DNA of 63,786 nucleotides from Bacteroidales bacterium (GTDB lineage Bacteria; Bacteroidota; Bacteroidia; Bacteroidales; P3): NCBI GenBank assembly GCA_017446745.1, contig JAFSQF010000014.1, positions 1 to 63,786 of the forward strand, read 5' to 3'. Shown piece by piece: positions 35,652 to 44,909 of this stretch (position 1 is its first letter; each line of letters starts with the position of its first letter). The notes under the pieces were generated by a model. It saw only the letters and a program-made list of their open reading frames with translations, ran no database searches and was not told where the DNA came from. The position numbers and the translations under genes were made by a program.

Positions 35652-37649
35652 CTAATTTCCAATGATTTTCATCTCTGTTCTGCGGTTCTGGGCACGTCCT
35701 TGTTCGCTGTCGTTGCTGGCCACAGGTTTGCTCTCACCATAACCTTTATATGTGAGGCTGCTTTCGGCTATCCCTTTGCTTATCAGATAGTCGCGTACCG
35801 CTTTGGCACGCTGCTCCGAGAGCCGTTGGTTGTCTGCCGGCTTGCCCACGTTGTCGGTGTGGCCGCCAATCTCGACTTTCAGCCGGGGGTTCTGCCTGAG
35901 CAATTCAACCACTTTGCCCAACTCATACTCCGACTCGGGAAGCAACGCATATTGCCCGGTCTCGAAGAACACGTTGCGTAATGCCATGCTGCTGCCCACC
36001 ACTATAGGCTGTAGCGCAATGTCGACGGCTATTGGCTTCCATTCGCTGTCGCTGCGGGTCTCTCCGAGTGTTGATGTGCCGCCGGCCTCCACATTCTGCG
36101 AGTGAAACAGATATCCTTCTGCGCTGACAAGGAATGCATAGTCTTTGCCGGCCGGCAGACTTACGATGTATTCGCCCTGCCGGCTGTCGCTCGAGGTGTT
36201 GGCCACCACAGCACCGTTGCTGAGGTCCACAACGCGGATGTCGGAAGCCACCGGCTTCCCGTCTGCGGCATCGGTCACAGCCCCCTTGAAGCATACCGCT
36301 ACCGTGGGCCTTGTGGCCTGTGGCATCTCGAAGGTGTAGATGTCCATCAGACCATACCCTTTGCGCTGCGACGCAAAATAGGCTGTCTTCCCGTCGGCAC
36401 TGACAATGAGGTTGTTGTCGTCTTCTCTGGTGTTGATGGGGTACCCAAGGTTCTCGGGCTTGCCCCATTGCCCATCATCGTTTCTGCGACATACAAAAAG
36501 GTCGGCGCCACCCATACCCTCCGGACGGTTGCTGGCAAAATATAATGTCTTGTCGTCGAAATGAATAAAAGGCGACATCTCGTCCCATTTGGTGTTGATG
36601 TCTGGTCCGAGGTTTACGGGGGCGCTCCAGTGCCCGTGCTCGAATGTGGTCTTCCAGATGTCCATGCCACCATAGCCGCCTTTGCGGTTGCTGACGAAGT
36701 AGAGCGTCTTGCCGTCTATCGAAAAGGTGGGCTGCCCCTCCCAAGCTCCGCTGTTCACCTCTGGGCCCAAGTTGCGGGGCTTGCTCCATGTGCCGTTTTT
36801 CAGCACGCACATGTATATGTCGCATCGGCCGCCGCCATCCTGACGGTTGCAGGCGGTGTAGAACATAATTCTTCCATCTTGCGAGATGCACTGTGCCCCT
36901 TCGTTGTCGCTGCTGTTCACCGGCTCTGGCATTCGGGTGGCAACACCCCATTTACCGTCACTCAACGTGCTGATATACAAATCCTCTTCTTTTGTGGTAC
37001 TTGCCGTCGTCGATGCCCTGCGTGGGAAACGACGTGTGAATACCAACGTCTGGCCGTCGGCGGTCAGCGATGGCAGGTATTCGTCGTCCTTGCTGTTAAC
37101 CCCGGCACCTACATTCACAGGCTCAAAGGCCACGGGATGGGCCACGGCCTCTTTCCGGAACCGTGCCGAGGCAATGCCGTCGTTGGCCTCCTCGGCATCG
37201 TCGCGACGCCCTTTCTTCAGCTCAAGGAATGTCTCGAAGTTTTTTATTGCGGCATCGTATTCGTCATCGGCAAGATTTATCTTCCCTAAGTTGATTAATG
37301 CTCTGGGAAAGAAGTTTTTGTCGGCGTTAACCACGGCCTGGAGATGCCCTTTGGCCTTCTGTCGGTATAGCACTGTCGAGGGCGTTTCTTCACCTGCCTG
37401 TCGCTGTTCGGCATCTATGGCATCCTGTAGCAGGTCGGCAAGCATCAGATGCGCCTCCAAGAAGCCGTTGTCCTCTTTCAGGCATTGTTCCAGGCTCTCC
37501 ATGGCGCCTCCCATATCGCCTCGCTGTATGTGGCTGTTGGCTTTATCGTATAGCTTTATGGCTTTCTTGTTGCTGGATGTATAGTCCTGACTGTAAGCCA
37601 TCAGGCCAACGGAGAGCAGCAGTAATAAAATAAGAGGCTTGTTTTTCAT
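35652..37649 (-). CDS. porE: PorE-like T9SS protein: TPR, PD40 propeller, CRD and OmpA domains
   Basis: A signal peptide (MKNKPLILLLLLSVGLMAYSQ) is followed by TPR helices (about 25-150), a five-bladed PD40 propeller (about 180-420, with LYFVSNRKGGYGGMDIWKT and LYFASNRPEGMGGADLF), a carboxypeptidase-regulatory-like beta-sandwich (about 440-530), and a C-terminal OmpA domain with the peptidoglycan-binding residues in GGHTDNVG and LSEQRAKAVRDYL. This order is exactly that of PorE of Porphyromonas gingivalis, which anchors the T9SS to peptidoglycan. The 665 residues fit. Core porKLMN genes are not in this window. It lies 109 bases after ackA on the same strand, beyond a strong terminator. Confidence 0.82.
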   Translation of the reverse strand: MKNKPLILLLLLSVGLMAYSQDYTSSNKKAIKLYDKANSHIQRGDMGGAMESLEQCLKEDNGFLEAHLMLADLLQDAIDAEQRQAGEETPSTVLYRQKAKGHLQAVVNADKNFFPRALINLGKINLADDEYDAAIKNFETFLELKKGRRDDAEEANDGIASARFRKEAVAHPVAFEPVNVGAGVNSKDDEYLPSLTADGQTLVFTRRFPRRASTTASTTKEEDLYISTLSDGKWGVATRMPEPVNSSDNEGAQCISQDGRIMFYTACNRQDGGGRCDIYMCVLKNGTWSKPRNLGPEVNSGAWEGQPTFSIDGKTLYFVSNRKGGYGGMDIWKTTFEHGHWSAPVNLGPDINTKWDEMSPFIHFDDKTLYFASNRPEGMGGADLFVCRRNDDGQWGKPENLGYPINTREDDNNLIVSADGKTAYFASQRKGYGLMDIYTFEMPQATRPTVAVCFKGAVTDAADGKPVASDIRVVDLSNGAVVANTSSDSRQGEYIVSLPAGKDYAFLVSAEGYLFHSQNVEAGGTSTLGETRSDSEWKPIAVDIALQPIVVGSSMALRNVFFETGQYALLPESEYELGKVVELLRQNPRLKVEIGGHTDNVGKPADNQRLSEQRAKAVRDYLISKGIAESSLTYKGYGESKPVASNDSEQGRAQNRRTEMKIIGN

Positions 37650-37717
37650 CGTTCGATTGTTTGAAACTATAACGCTGAAATGCCTCTTTTATTTTTATTT
37701 CGGACGACAATAAAAAA

Positions 37718-37746
37718 AAGTCCCGGACTAAGGGGGTCCGGGACTT
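37718..37746 (-). terminator. Intrinsic terminator of ackA
   Basis: On the minus strand, AAGTCCCGGAC pairs with GTCCGGGACTT around a 7-base loop, and the stem runs into a run of about eight T residues. It lies 12 bases past the ackA stop, a textbook intrinsic terminator. Confidence 0.9.
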
Positions 37747-37758
37747 CAAAACTTTCGC

Positions 37759-38958
37759 TTATTTTCCGTTGACGAGGCGGAAAGTGTCGCTGGCAATGAC
37801 GTATTCCTCGTCGGTGGTGACCACCACGGTGGCAACCTTCGATTCGGGGGTGGAGAGGATCACATCCTCGCCCATGGTCTTGTCGTTCAGCTCGAGGTCC
37901 ACCTTGATGCCGAGGCATTCCAGGCCTTCGAGAATCGGACGGCGCATGAACCAGGCGTTCTCACCGATGCCGCCGGTGAAGAGCAGCAGGTCGCAGCCAC
38001 CCATCTCGGCCATGTAGCCGCCAATGTAGCGTTTCACGCGCTGTGCGAACATATCGAAAGCGTAGGTGGCACGCTCGTCGCCGGCATCACGCCCGGCGCG
38101 GATGTCACGCATGTCCTGCTTGTCGCCGCTGATGCCGATAAGGCCGCTCTGCTTGTAGAGCAGTTTGGTGAGCTGCTTGGAATCGAAGCCCTGGTCCAGG
38201 AGGTATAGGATAACGCCGGGGTCGACATCGCCGCAACGCGAGCCCATGATGAGACCCTCGAGGGCTGTCATTCCCATGGTGGTGTCGAAGCTCTTGCCAT
38301 GGTCGATGGCGGCAATGGAAGCCCCGCTACCAAGGTGGCAGCTGATGATCTTCAGGTCGTTCCAGTCGCGGCCAATCATCTTGGCGGCTTTCTCAGCCAC
38401 GAATTTATGGCTCGTGCCGTGGAAACCATAGCGGCGGATGCCGTATTTCTCGTAGTACTCGTAGGGCAGGCCGTAGAGGAACGACTTGGGAGGCAGCGTG
38501 CTGTGGAATGCCGTGTCGAAGACCACGGCTTGCGGTACGCCAGGTAGCACCTCGCGCATGGCATAGATGCCGGCCAGGTTGCCGGGGGTGTGCAACGGCG
38601 CCAGGTGCTCCAAGCTCTTGATTTGCTCTATCACTTTGTCGGTCACGAGGGCACTGTCCTTGAAAATCTCGCCACCATGCGCCACGCGGTTGCCTACGGC
38701 TCCTATCTCCTTAAGGTCTTTGATAACGCCGATTTTCTCGTCGGTCAATGCCTTGAGAACTATTTTGATGCCTTCGGTATGGTTCGGTATGGGCAGTTGC
38801 TCATAGTGCTTCTGTCCGTTCCACTTGTGGGTGAACTCGCCCATCTCAAGTCCGATGCGCTCTAAAAGGCCCTTGGCCATTACTTCGGCATTGTTAGCCA
38901 TGTCTATCAGCTGGTATTTGATAGACGAACTGCCGCAATTTAAGACTAATATTTTCAT
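37759..38958 (-). CDS. ackA: Acetate kinase
   Basis: Interconverts acetyl phosphate plus ADP and acetate plus ATP, giving ATP during fermentation. The 399-residue length is standard. Family signatures are MKILVLNCGSSSIKYQL at the start, the GFHGTSHKFVAEKAA active-site region near residue 175, and LLLFTGGIGENAWFMR near residue 325. Phosphotransacetylase (pta), its usual partner, is not next to it here. A -7 box lies upstream (39037-39044) and an intrinsic terminator downstream, so it is a single-gene unit. Its presence suggests acetate as an end product. Confidence 0.97.
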   Translation of the reverse strand: MKILVLNCGSSSIKYQLIDMANNAEVMAKGLLERIGLEMGEFTHKWNGQKHYEQLPIPNHTEGIKIVLKALTDEKIGVIKDLKEIGAVGNRVAHGGEIFKDSALVTDKVIEQIKSLEHLAPLHTPGNLAGIYAMREVLPGVPQAVVFDTAFHSTLPPKSFLYGLPYEYYEKYGIRRYGFHGTSHKFVAEKAAKMIGRDWNDLKIISCHLGSGASIAAIDHGKSFDTTMGMTALEGLIMGSRCGDVDPGVILYLLDQGFDSKQLTKLLYKQSGLIGISGDKQDMRDIRAGRDAGDERATYAFDMFAQRVKRYIGGYMAEMGGCDLLLFTGGIGENAWFMRRPILEGLECLGIKVDLELNDKTMGEDVILSTPESKVATVVVTTDEEYVIASDTFRLVNGK

Positions 38959-39036
38959 CGATTATAGTTAGTGATTATTATTTATTTATTTGAAAATTAA
39001 CTTATTGATATAAATTATTGCTCCAAGTTTGAACTT

Positions 39037-39044
39037 CAAAAATA
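39037..39044 (-). promoter_or_regulatory. -7 promoter box for ackA
   Basis: On the minus strand this reads TATTTTTG, about 80 bases upstream of the ackA start in the divergent gap. Confidence 0.4.
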
Positions 39045-39094
39045 CACAATTTTTTTTTATTGTCGAACTTTTTAACATCTCGTCAAAAAAAAAG

Positions 39095-39127
39095 TTGACG
39101 TTGTTGTTGAATTTTTTTTTATTTTTG
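39095..39127 (+). promoter_or_regulatory. Promoter of the EF-hand membrane protein gene
   Basis: The -7 box TATTTTTG (39120-39127) is preceded by a TTG-type -33 element at 39095-39097 with about 22 bases between. The leader to the ATG at 39177 is about 45 bases. Confidence 0.45.
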
Positions 39128-39176
39128 CAACTCGTCTGACAATGAAATTTTGTCAATAATTATAATATAACATATT

Positions 39177-41252
39177 ATGGCAAAGATGAGTATCTTACCT
39201 GTTAAGTCCAACGGATATCAGTGGACTTTTGCCTCTATTGGAGGCGTCACGCGCGTTACTATCAATTCGGGCGCCGACATCGCCCACCTCGCCGAGCTCG
39301 ACCAGAAACTCTGGACGGTGCTCAGCTGCCCTGTCGACGGCTTGGAGTTCGACAAGGAAACCCTCCGCCTGATGGACTCCGACGGCGACAATAAGATACG
39401 CGTTAACGAGGTCGTGGCGGCTTCGCAGTGGCTCACCGCCATCCTCAACGACCCCGACAGGCTGCTGGAACATCATACTGACATCAATTTCAACGATATA
39501 AACGGCAACAACGCCGACGGCGCCGCCGTGCTGCAGAGTGCCCAGCGTCTGCTGAAAGCCTTGCAGGCCGATAAGAACTCGTTCTCGTTCGACGACCTCG
39601 CCGCCGCGCAGAAGGCCTTCGACGAAAAAGCTAAGGCCAAGGAGGATGTCACCTCCGCTACGGCCGACCACCGCCCCTTCGGCGACAATACCGACGACGC
39701 CATCGCCGCCGTCAACGCTCTGCGCGACAAGGTGGCCGACTATTTCATGCGCTGCAAACTCATCGCTTTCGACAACGACTGCGCCTCGGCTGTCGACGTC
39801 TCGGTAGAGAAAATACAGTCTATCGCCGACTTCAACCTGGCCTCTTGCGCCGACAAAATCGCCGACTACCCTCTGGCTCGCCCAAACAAAGAGATGCTCC
39901 TCCCACTCGGCGATGCCATCAACCCCGCCTGGAAAGCTACGTTCGACAAGGCCAAGGCTAACGCCATTGCCATCGAGTTCCCCGAGGCAACAGCTATCGA
40001 CGAGGCTCAGTGGAACGCCATAACGGCAAAACTCGACGCCTATGTGGCTACCCTCTCCGACGACAAGAAGGTGAAGGTGGAATCCTTCGACAAGGAGATG
40101 GAACAGGAACACGCCGATATCGCCCTGATGCACAAATTCCTGCACCTCTACCGCGATTTCTACACGCTCCTGAAAAACTACGTGGTCTTCGCCGATTTCT
40201 ATACCCGCGACAAAGAAAAACTGGCTATGTTCCAGGCCGGTGAACTCTATATCGACCAGCGCCGCCTCGACCTCTGCATCCGTGTGGCCGATATGGGCAA
40301 GCAGGCCGATATGGCCTCGCTTAGCGGTCTGTTCCTCATCTATTGCCATTGCGTGTCGAAGGTCAAGAAAGCTGAGATGGACATCGTGGCGGTGCTTACC
40401 GACGGCGATGTCGACGCCTTGCGCGTCGGCAAGAACGCCGTGTTCTACGACCGCGCAGGCCACGACTGGGACGCCACCATCACCAAGATTGTCGACAACC
40501 CCATATCTATACGGCAGGCTTTCTGGTCGCCCTACAAGAAACTGGGCAAGTTCATCAGCGACAAGATTGAGAAGAACGCCGCCGAGAAGGAGGCTAAGCA
40601 GATGGATGACCTCACCGCCAAGGCCGACGCGGCTACCGACAAAATCGGCGCCAAGCCCGCCGACGCCGCGGCAGAGGCCCCTGCCGACCCGGCAGCACCA
40701 AAGAAAGCTCAGATGTTCGACATCGCCAAGTTCGCCGGTATCTTCGCTGCCATAGGCCTGGCACTCGGCGCTATAGGCGCGGCCCTGACAGCTCTCGGTG
40801 CCTTTATATTCGACAAATGGTACAATATCATCCTGCTGATTGCTCTGGTGGTCGTCGTCATCTCCGGCCCTTCGATGTTCCTGGCTTGGCTGAAACTCCG
40901 CAAACGCAACCTCGGCCCGGTGCTCAACGCCAACGGATGGGCCATCAACGCTCAGGTGAAAATCAATACCGGCTTCGGCGCCACTCTCACTTCGCTGGCC
41001 AAATATCCTATCGTAACCCTTCCCGACCCCTACGCCGACAAGAAGATGGCGTGGTGGAAGAAATGCCTCATCACCCTCGTGGTGCTCGCTGGCATCTTCT
41101 GCGCTCTCTTCTTCACCAACACGCTGAAATACGTAGGCCTCCCATTCAAGAAAGAGGCTCCCGCCGCCGTTGAAACACCTACGGCAGAAGCTGCCGAAGC
41201 CCCTGCCCAGGCCACCATTGAGGCAACACCAGCAGAAGCCCCTGCCGAATAA
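39177..41252 (+). CDS. EF-hand-containing membrane protein of unknown function
   Basis: A 691-residue protein that I do not recognise beyond its parts. Near residue 63 the loop DSDGDNKIRVNEV fits a single EF-hand calcium site, and ITINSGADIAHL-type sequence precedes it. Residues about 90-480 are helical and charged. After an A- and P-rich linker (about 490-515) come two close hydrophobic segments (about 520-570: FAGIFAAIGLALGAIGAALTAL and IILLIALVVVVISGPSMFLAW), then LITLVVLAGIFCALFF near 645, and an A/P/E-rich tail. There is no signal peptide, so the large N-terminal part is probably cytoplasmic. It lies divergent from ackA with its own promoter. The family seems widespread in Bacteroidales but has no known role. 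Confidence 0.75.
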   Translation: MAKMSILPVKSNGYQWTFASIGGVTRVTINSGADIAHLAELDQKLWTVLSCPVDGLEFDKETLRLMDSDGDNKIRVNEVVAASQWLTAILNDPDRLLEHHTDINFNDINGNNADGAAVLQSAQRLLKALQADKNSFSFDDLAAAQKAFDEKAKAKEDVTSATADHRPFGDNTDDAIAAVNALRDKVADYFMRCKLIAFDNDCASAVDVSVEKIQSIADFNLASCADKIADYPLARPNKEMLLPLGDAINPAWKATFDKAKANAIAIEFPEATAIDEAQWNAITAKLDAYVATLSDDKKVKVESFDKEMEQEHADIALMHKFLHLYRDFYTLLKNYVVFADFYTRDKEKLAMFQAGELYIDQRRLDLCIRVADMGKQADMASLSGLFLIYCHCVSKVKKAEMDIVAVLTDGDVDALRVGKNAVFYDRAGHDWDATITKIVDNPISIRQAFWSPYKKLGKFISDKIEKNAAEKEAKQMDDLTAKADAATDKIGAKPADAAAEAPADPAAPKKAQMFDIAKFAGIFAAIGLALGAIGAALTALGAFIFDKWYNIILLIALVVVVISGPSMFLAWLKLRKRNLGPVLNANGWAINAQVKINTGFGATLTSLAKYPIVTLPDPYADKKMAWWKKCLITLVVLAGIFCALFFTNTLKYVGLPFKKEAPAAVETPTAEAAEAPAQATIEATPAEAPAE

Positions 41253-41315
41253 TCTTCTCTCTTAGCTCTAATGCATTGTCTTATTTAAGAATTTAAAAAA
41301 TAAACGTAAACATAA

Positions 41316-43073
41316 ATGTACAGAACAAACACTTGTGGTGAATTGAATATTTCCAATGTCGGCCAGACCGTTACGCTGGCAGGCTGGGTGCAACGCAGCC
41401 GCGACCTTGGTGGAATGACTTTTATCGACCTGCGCGACCGCTACGGCATCACGCAGCTGGCCTTCAATATGGAAACCAACGCTGACCTCTGCCAGCAGGC
41501 TCGACGCCTGGGACGCGAATTTGTGGTACAGGCCTCCGGTAAAGTTATAGAACGCAGCTCGAAAAACTCTAAGATACCCACCGGCGAGATTGAGATAGAG
41601 GTCACTGAACTCGTTGTGCTCAACGCCGCGAAGACTCCTCCTTTCACCATCGAGGACCTGAGCGACGGCGGCGACGACCTCCGCATGAAATACCGCTACC
41701 TCGACTTGCGCCGCAACCCGGTGCGCCGCAACCTGGAACTGCGCCACCGTATGGCTATGCTGGTACGCAACTACTTGAGCAACCTCGACTTCCTCGAGAT
41801 TGAAACTCCCATGCTCATCAAGTCTACCCCTGAGGGGGCACGCGACTTCGTGGTACCAAGCCGCATGAACCCCGGCGAGTTCTATGCCTTGCCGCAGAGC
41901 CCTCAGCAGTACAAGCAGCTCCTCATGGTGGCCGGTATGGACCGCTACTTCCAGATTGTGCGCTGCTTCCGCGACGAGGACCTGCGTGCCGACCGTCAAC
42001 CGGAGTTCACTCAGATCGACTGCGAGATGTCGTTCGTGGAACAGGAGGATGTCCTGCAGACTTTCGAAGGCTTGGCCAAGCACCTTTTCAAGGAGGTGAA
42101 AAATCTTGATTTCGAGCAGTTCCCGCGCATCACGTGGCATGAGGCCATGCGCCGCTTCGGCTCCGACAAACCGGATGTCCGCTTCGGTATGGAATTTGTG
42201 GAACTCAACGACGTGGCTAAAGGCCATGGCTTCGGCCTCTTCGACAACGCCGAACTGGTGGTGGGTATCTGCGCCCCGGGCTGCGCCGAATACACGCGCA
42301 AGCAACTCGACGCACTGACCGACTTCGTCAAACGCCCGCAGGTGGGCGCCGGCGGTTTGGTCTACGTCAAATGCAACGCCGATGGCTCCTTCAAGAGCTC
42401 GGTCGACAAGTTCTTTTCTCAGGACGACCTCAAGGCCATCGCCGCCAAGATGGAGGCCAAGGCCGGCGACCTGCTCCTTATCCTCTGTGGCCCGGCAATG
42501 AAGACGCGCGTGCAGCTCTGTGCCCTACGCCTCGAGATGGCTCAGCAGCTGGGCCTCCGCGACCCCAACAAGTTCGCTCCTCTGTGGGTCGTCGATTTCC
42601 CCCTCCTGGAATGGGACGACGAGACGCAGCGCTACTATGCCATGCACCACCCCTTCACGGCACCCAAGCCCGAGGACGAGGCTCTGCTCGACCAGCCCGA
42701 CCGCTGGGGCGATATCCGTGCCAACGCCTACGATATCGTCATCAACGGCGTCGAGGTGGGCGGCGGTAGCATTCGTATTCACGACCGCACCCTGCAAAAC
42801 AAGATGTTCCATACCCTCGGCTTCTCCGACGAACAGGCCGCAGCACAGTTCGGATTCCTCATGGATGCTTTCACCTACGGCGCTCCGCCTCATGCCGGTC
42901 TGGCTTTCGGCTTCGACCGCCTCTGCTCTCTCTTCGGCGGCGCCGACAGCATACGCGACTTCATCGCTTTCCCAAAGAATAACAGTGGTCGCGACGTTAT
43001 GAGCGGCAGCCCTTCGCCTATAGCCGACGCGCAACTCGAGGAGCTCTGTATCTCGGTGAAGAAGAATAGTTGA
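41316..43073 (+). CDS. aspS: Aspartyl-tRNA synthetase
   Basis: A class IIb synthetase of 585 residues, the bacterial type with a GAD insertion. The OB-fold anticodon domain opens with [25 protein letters not shown]. Motif 2 is [18 protein letters not shown] and motif 3 is [14 protein letters not shown] near the C-terminus. It charges tRNA-Asp; no AspRS/AsnRS split can be judged from this window. The last codons run straight into a tract of 9-base repeats. A 63-base gap separates it from the EF-hand gene upstream. Confidence 0.97.
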   Translation: MYRTNTCGELNISNVGQTVTLAGWVQRSRDLGGMTFIDLRDRYGITQLAFNMETNADLCQQARRLGREFVVQASGKVIERSSKNSKIPTGEIEIEVTELVVLNAAKTPPFTIEDLSDGGDDLRMKYRYLDLRRNPVRRNLELRHRMAMLVRNYLSNLDFLEIETPMLIKSTPEGARDFVVPSRMNPGEFYALPQSPQQYKQLLMVAGMDRYFQIVRCFRDEDLRADRQPEFTQIDCEMSFVEQEDVLQTFEGLAKHLFKEVKNLDFEQFPRITWHEAMRRFGSDKPDVRFGMEFVELNDVAKGHGFGLFDNAELVVGICAPGCAEYTRKQLDALTDFVKRPQVGAGGLVYVKCNADGSFKSSVDKFFSQDDLKAIAAKMEAKAGDLLLILCGPAMKTRVQLCALRLEMAQQLGLRDPNKFAPLWVVDFPLLEWDDETQRYYAMHHPFTAPKPEDEALLDQPDRWGDIRANAYDIVINGVEVGGGSIRIHDRTLQNKMFHTLGFSDEQAAAQFGFLMDAFTYGAPPHAGLAFGFDRLCSLFGGADSIRDFIAFPKNNSGRDVMSGSPSPIADAQLEELCISVKKNS

Positions 43074-43250
43074 AATAGTTGAAATAGTAAGGATAGTTGA
43101 AATAGTAAGGATGGTTGAAATAGTAAGGATGGTTGAAATAGTTGAAATAGTTGAAATAGTTGAAATAGTTGAAATAGTTTTTAACTATCCAAACTATAAT
43201 AACTATCCCAACTATACAAACTATAATAACTATCCCAACTATCCCCCCAA
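43064..43250. repeat. Tandem ATAGTTGAA repeat with complementary half
   Basis: About a dozen copies of the 9-mer ATAGTTGAA, some broken by ATAGTAAGGATGG, run from the aspS stop to about 43177. They are followed by AACTATCCCAACTAT- and AACTATAATAACTAT-type units to about 43245. The two halves are roughly reverse complements, so RNA could fold into a long imperfect hairpin that may end aspS transcripts. Then a C7-A6 stretch follows. Confidence 0.85.
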
Positions 43251-43290
43251 AAAAAATAACAATATTTATTAACTTTAAATTTAAAATATC

Positions 43291-43926
43291 ATGCCTACCA
43301 ATTCTGTCTTTAAGAAAACTGCCGACTGGCGCAACCTTCGTGTCTATCAGAAGAGCGACGTGTTGTGTCAGATTACGGAGGTTTTCTGCAGACGGTTCAT
43401 GCCTCGCTATGGCGATCGGACTGTAGACCAGATGGTGCAGGCCGCACGCAGCGGCAAGCAGAACATTGTTGAGGGCAGTGAGAATGGCAAGACAAGTTCC
43501 GAGATGGAGCTGAAACTATTGAATGTGGCCAGGGCAAGCATAGCAGAGTTGCGCGAAGACTATGAGGATTATTTGAAAAAACATAGACTACTACAATGGG
43601 ATAAAAGTAACCCCAGATTCGCTGCCATGTTGCAATTCTGCCGTCAGAACAACGAATATATGTCTTATGAACCTATAATGGAAAAAATCTCGGATGAGGA
43701 ATTTTGCAATATGGCAATCACGTTGTGTCATTTCACAGACAGCATGCTTAATTCATATCTTAAGTACCTCGAGCAACGTTTCATTACAGAAGGCGGCATC
43801 AAAGAACGTATGCATTCTGCACGCACGGGCTACCGCCGTGAGCAGGATGCCAAGATGGTTGCCTTGGAGCAGGAAAATCAGAGGCTTAAAGAGTTATTAA
43901 GACATAATGGTGTGGTTTTGCCGTAG
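43291..43926 (+). CDS. Four-helix-bundle protein (IVP/bAvd-like family)
   Basis: A 211-residue, mostly helical protein. Residues about 10-120 carry the family's pattern LRVYQKSDVLCQITEVF, GDRTVDQMVQAARSGKQNI and VEGSENGKTSSEMELKLLNVARAS, as in four-helix-bundle proteins first met as 23S rRNA intervening-sequence proteins and as the accessory protein bAvd of diversity-generating retroelements. The tail has a coiled-coil-like segment (MVALEQENQRLKELL). No reverse transcriptase or template repeat lies in this window, so there is no sign of a retroelement here. The molecular role of such lone copies is unknown. It follows the aspS repeat tract. Confidence 0.8.
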   Translation: MPTNSVFKKTADWRNLRVYQKSDVLCQITEVFCRRFMPRYGDRTVDQMVQAARSGKQNIVEGSENGKTSSEMELKLLNVARASIAELREDYEDYLKKHRLLQWDKSNPRFAAMLQFCRQNNEYMSYEPIMEKISDEEFCNMAITLCHFTDSMLNSYLKYLEQRFITEGGIKERMHSARTGYRREQDAKMVALEQENQRLKELLRHNGVVLP

Positions 43927-43996
43927 GGCAGGACAGAGGGTTATGGTTATTGAGATGTCTTCCAAAAGTGGCCACGTAGTGGTGATTAGACATCCA

Positions 43997-44019
43997 ATGA
44001 CGTTCATATAAAACGTCAT
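43997..44019. promoter_or_regulatory. Short inverted repeat upstream of menA
   Basis: ATGACGTT (43997-44004) and AACGTCAT (44012-44019) with a 7-base AT-rich spacer. It ends 14 bases before the menA ATG, where it could be an operator or a hairpin that affects translation. Confidence 0.4.
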
Positions 44020-44033
44020 AATAAATAGTATCC

Positions 44034-44909
44034 ATGACAAAGGCTTTGTTAAAATCTATGCGTCTCCGCACTCTGCCCCTGTCGTTGGCAGGGGTGGTGT
44101 GCGGGGGCCTTATGGCATACGCTGAGGACGATAGCAGCATCCTGACATTGGTCTTGCTTTTCCTCACCACGGTAAGTCTGCAAATACTAAGCAATCTCAG
44201 TAATGAGATGGGCGACCATGTCAGCGGTGTCGACAGTGAAAACCGCGAAGGACCTAACTACAGCCTGGCCGACGGCGGACTTACAGAGGGGCAAATGTGG
44301 AAGTCGATAAATGCCTTCGTCGTTCTTTGCGCCGTCTTAGGACTGGCGATGCTTCTTGTAAGTTTCCACTTTGGGATATTTAACTTGAAATTCATATTGT
44401 TGCTTTGCCTTGGTGCTGCTGCGATATGGGCATCCACACATTACACTCTCGGGGGGAAACCATACGGATATAAGGGGTTAGGCGACTTGTTTGTTTTCAT
44501 TTTCTTCGGACTGGTTTCGGTGTTGGGTAGTTATTATGTAATGTCGCATGGTTTCGATTGGAAGATGGTTTGGCCTGCCGTGGGTATTGGTTTATTGAGC
44601 GTGGGAGTGTTGAACGTGAATAATATACGCGATATGCACAGCGATGCGGGGCTGCGACGGACCATACCTCTGAGGATTGGTGTACGATGGGCTAGACTTT
44701 ATCAGACTTTTCTTATTGTCGGAGGATATGTTTGTATGGTTGTTCCAGGTTTTAATGTGTGGTTCTTGGTGTTGGCACCGTTGTTTGCTGCTCACCTGTG
44801 GGTAGTATGGAAACGGGAGGGCAAGAAGTTGGATCCCGCACTTCCTCTTCTTGTACTGACTACTTTCATAACATCCATAGTCTTTGTATTTTGTCACTAT
44901 GGCGTATGA
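44034..44909 (+). CDS. menA: 1,4-dihydroxy-2-naphthoate polyprenyltransferase
   Basis: Joins a polyprenyl chain to DHNA, making demethylmenaquinone in the inner membrane. The 291-residue chain has eight or nine membrane segments. The first prenyl-diphosphate motif is NLSNEMGDHVSGVDS near residue 60, and the second is NVNNIRDMHSDAG near 200, both with the Asp residues that bind magnesium. The start of the next gene, menG, lies inside its last codons, so the final two steps of menaquinone synthesis are made from one message. No other men genes are in this window. Confidence 0.95.
   Translation: MTKALLKSMRLRTLPLSLAGVVCGGLMAYAEDDSSILTLVLLFLTTVSLQILSNLSNEMGDHVSGVDSENREGPNYSLADGGLTEGQMWKSINAFVVLCAVLGLAMLLVSFHFGIFNLKFILLLCLGAAAIWASTHYTLGGKPYGYKGLGDLFVFIFFGLVSVLGSYYVMSHGFDWKMVWPAVGIGLLSVGVLNVNNIRDMHSDAGLRRTIPLRIGVRWARLYQTFLIVGGYVCMVVPGFNVWFLVLAPLFAAHLWVVWKREGKKLDPALPLLVLTTFITSIVFVFCHYGV

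Noticed and set aside
43064-43250. CRISPR array
   Set aside because: The repeat unit is 9 bases, there are no unique spacers of constant length, and no cas genes are nearby.
43291-43926. Diversity-generating retroelement
   Set aside because: Only an accessory-like four-helix-bundle protein is present; no reverse transcriptase, template or variable repeat pair was seen.
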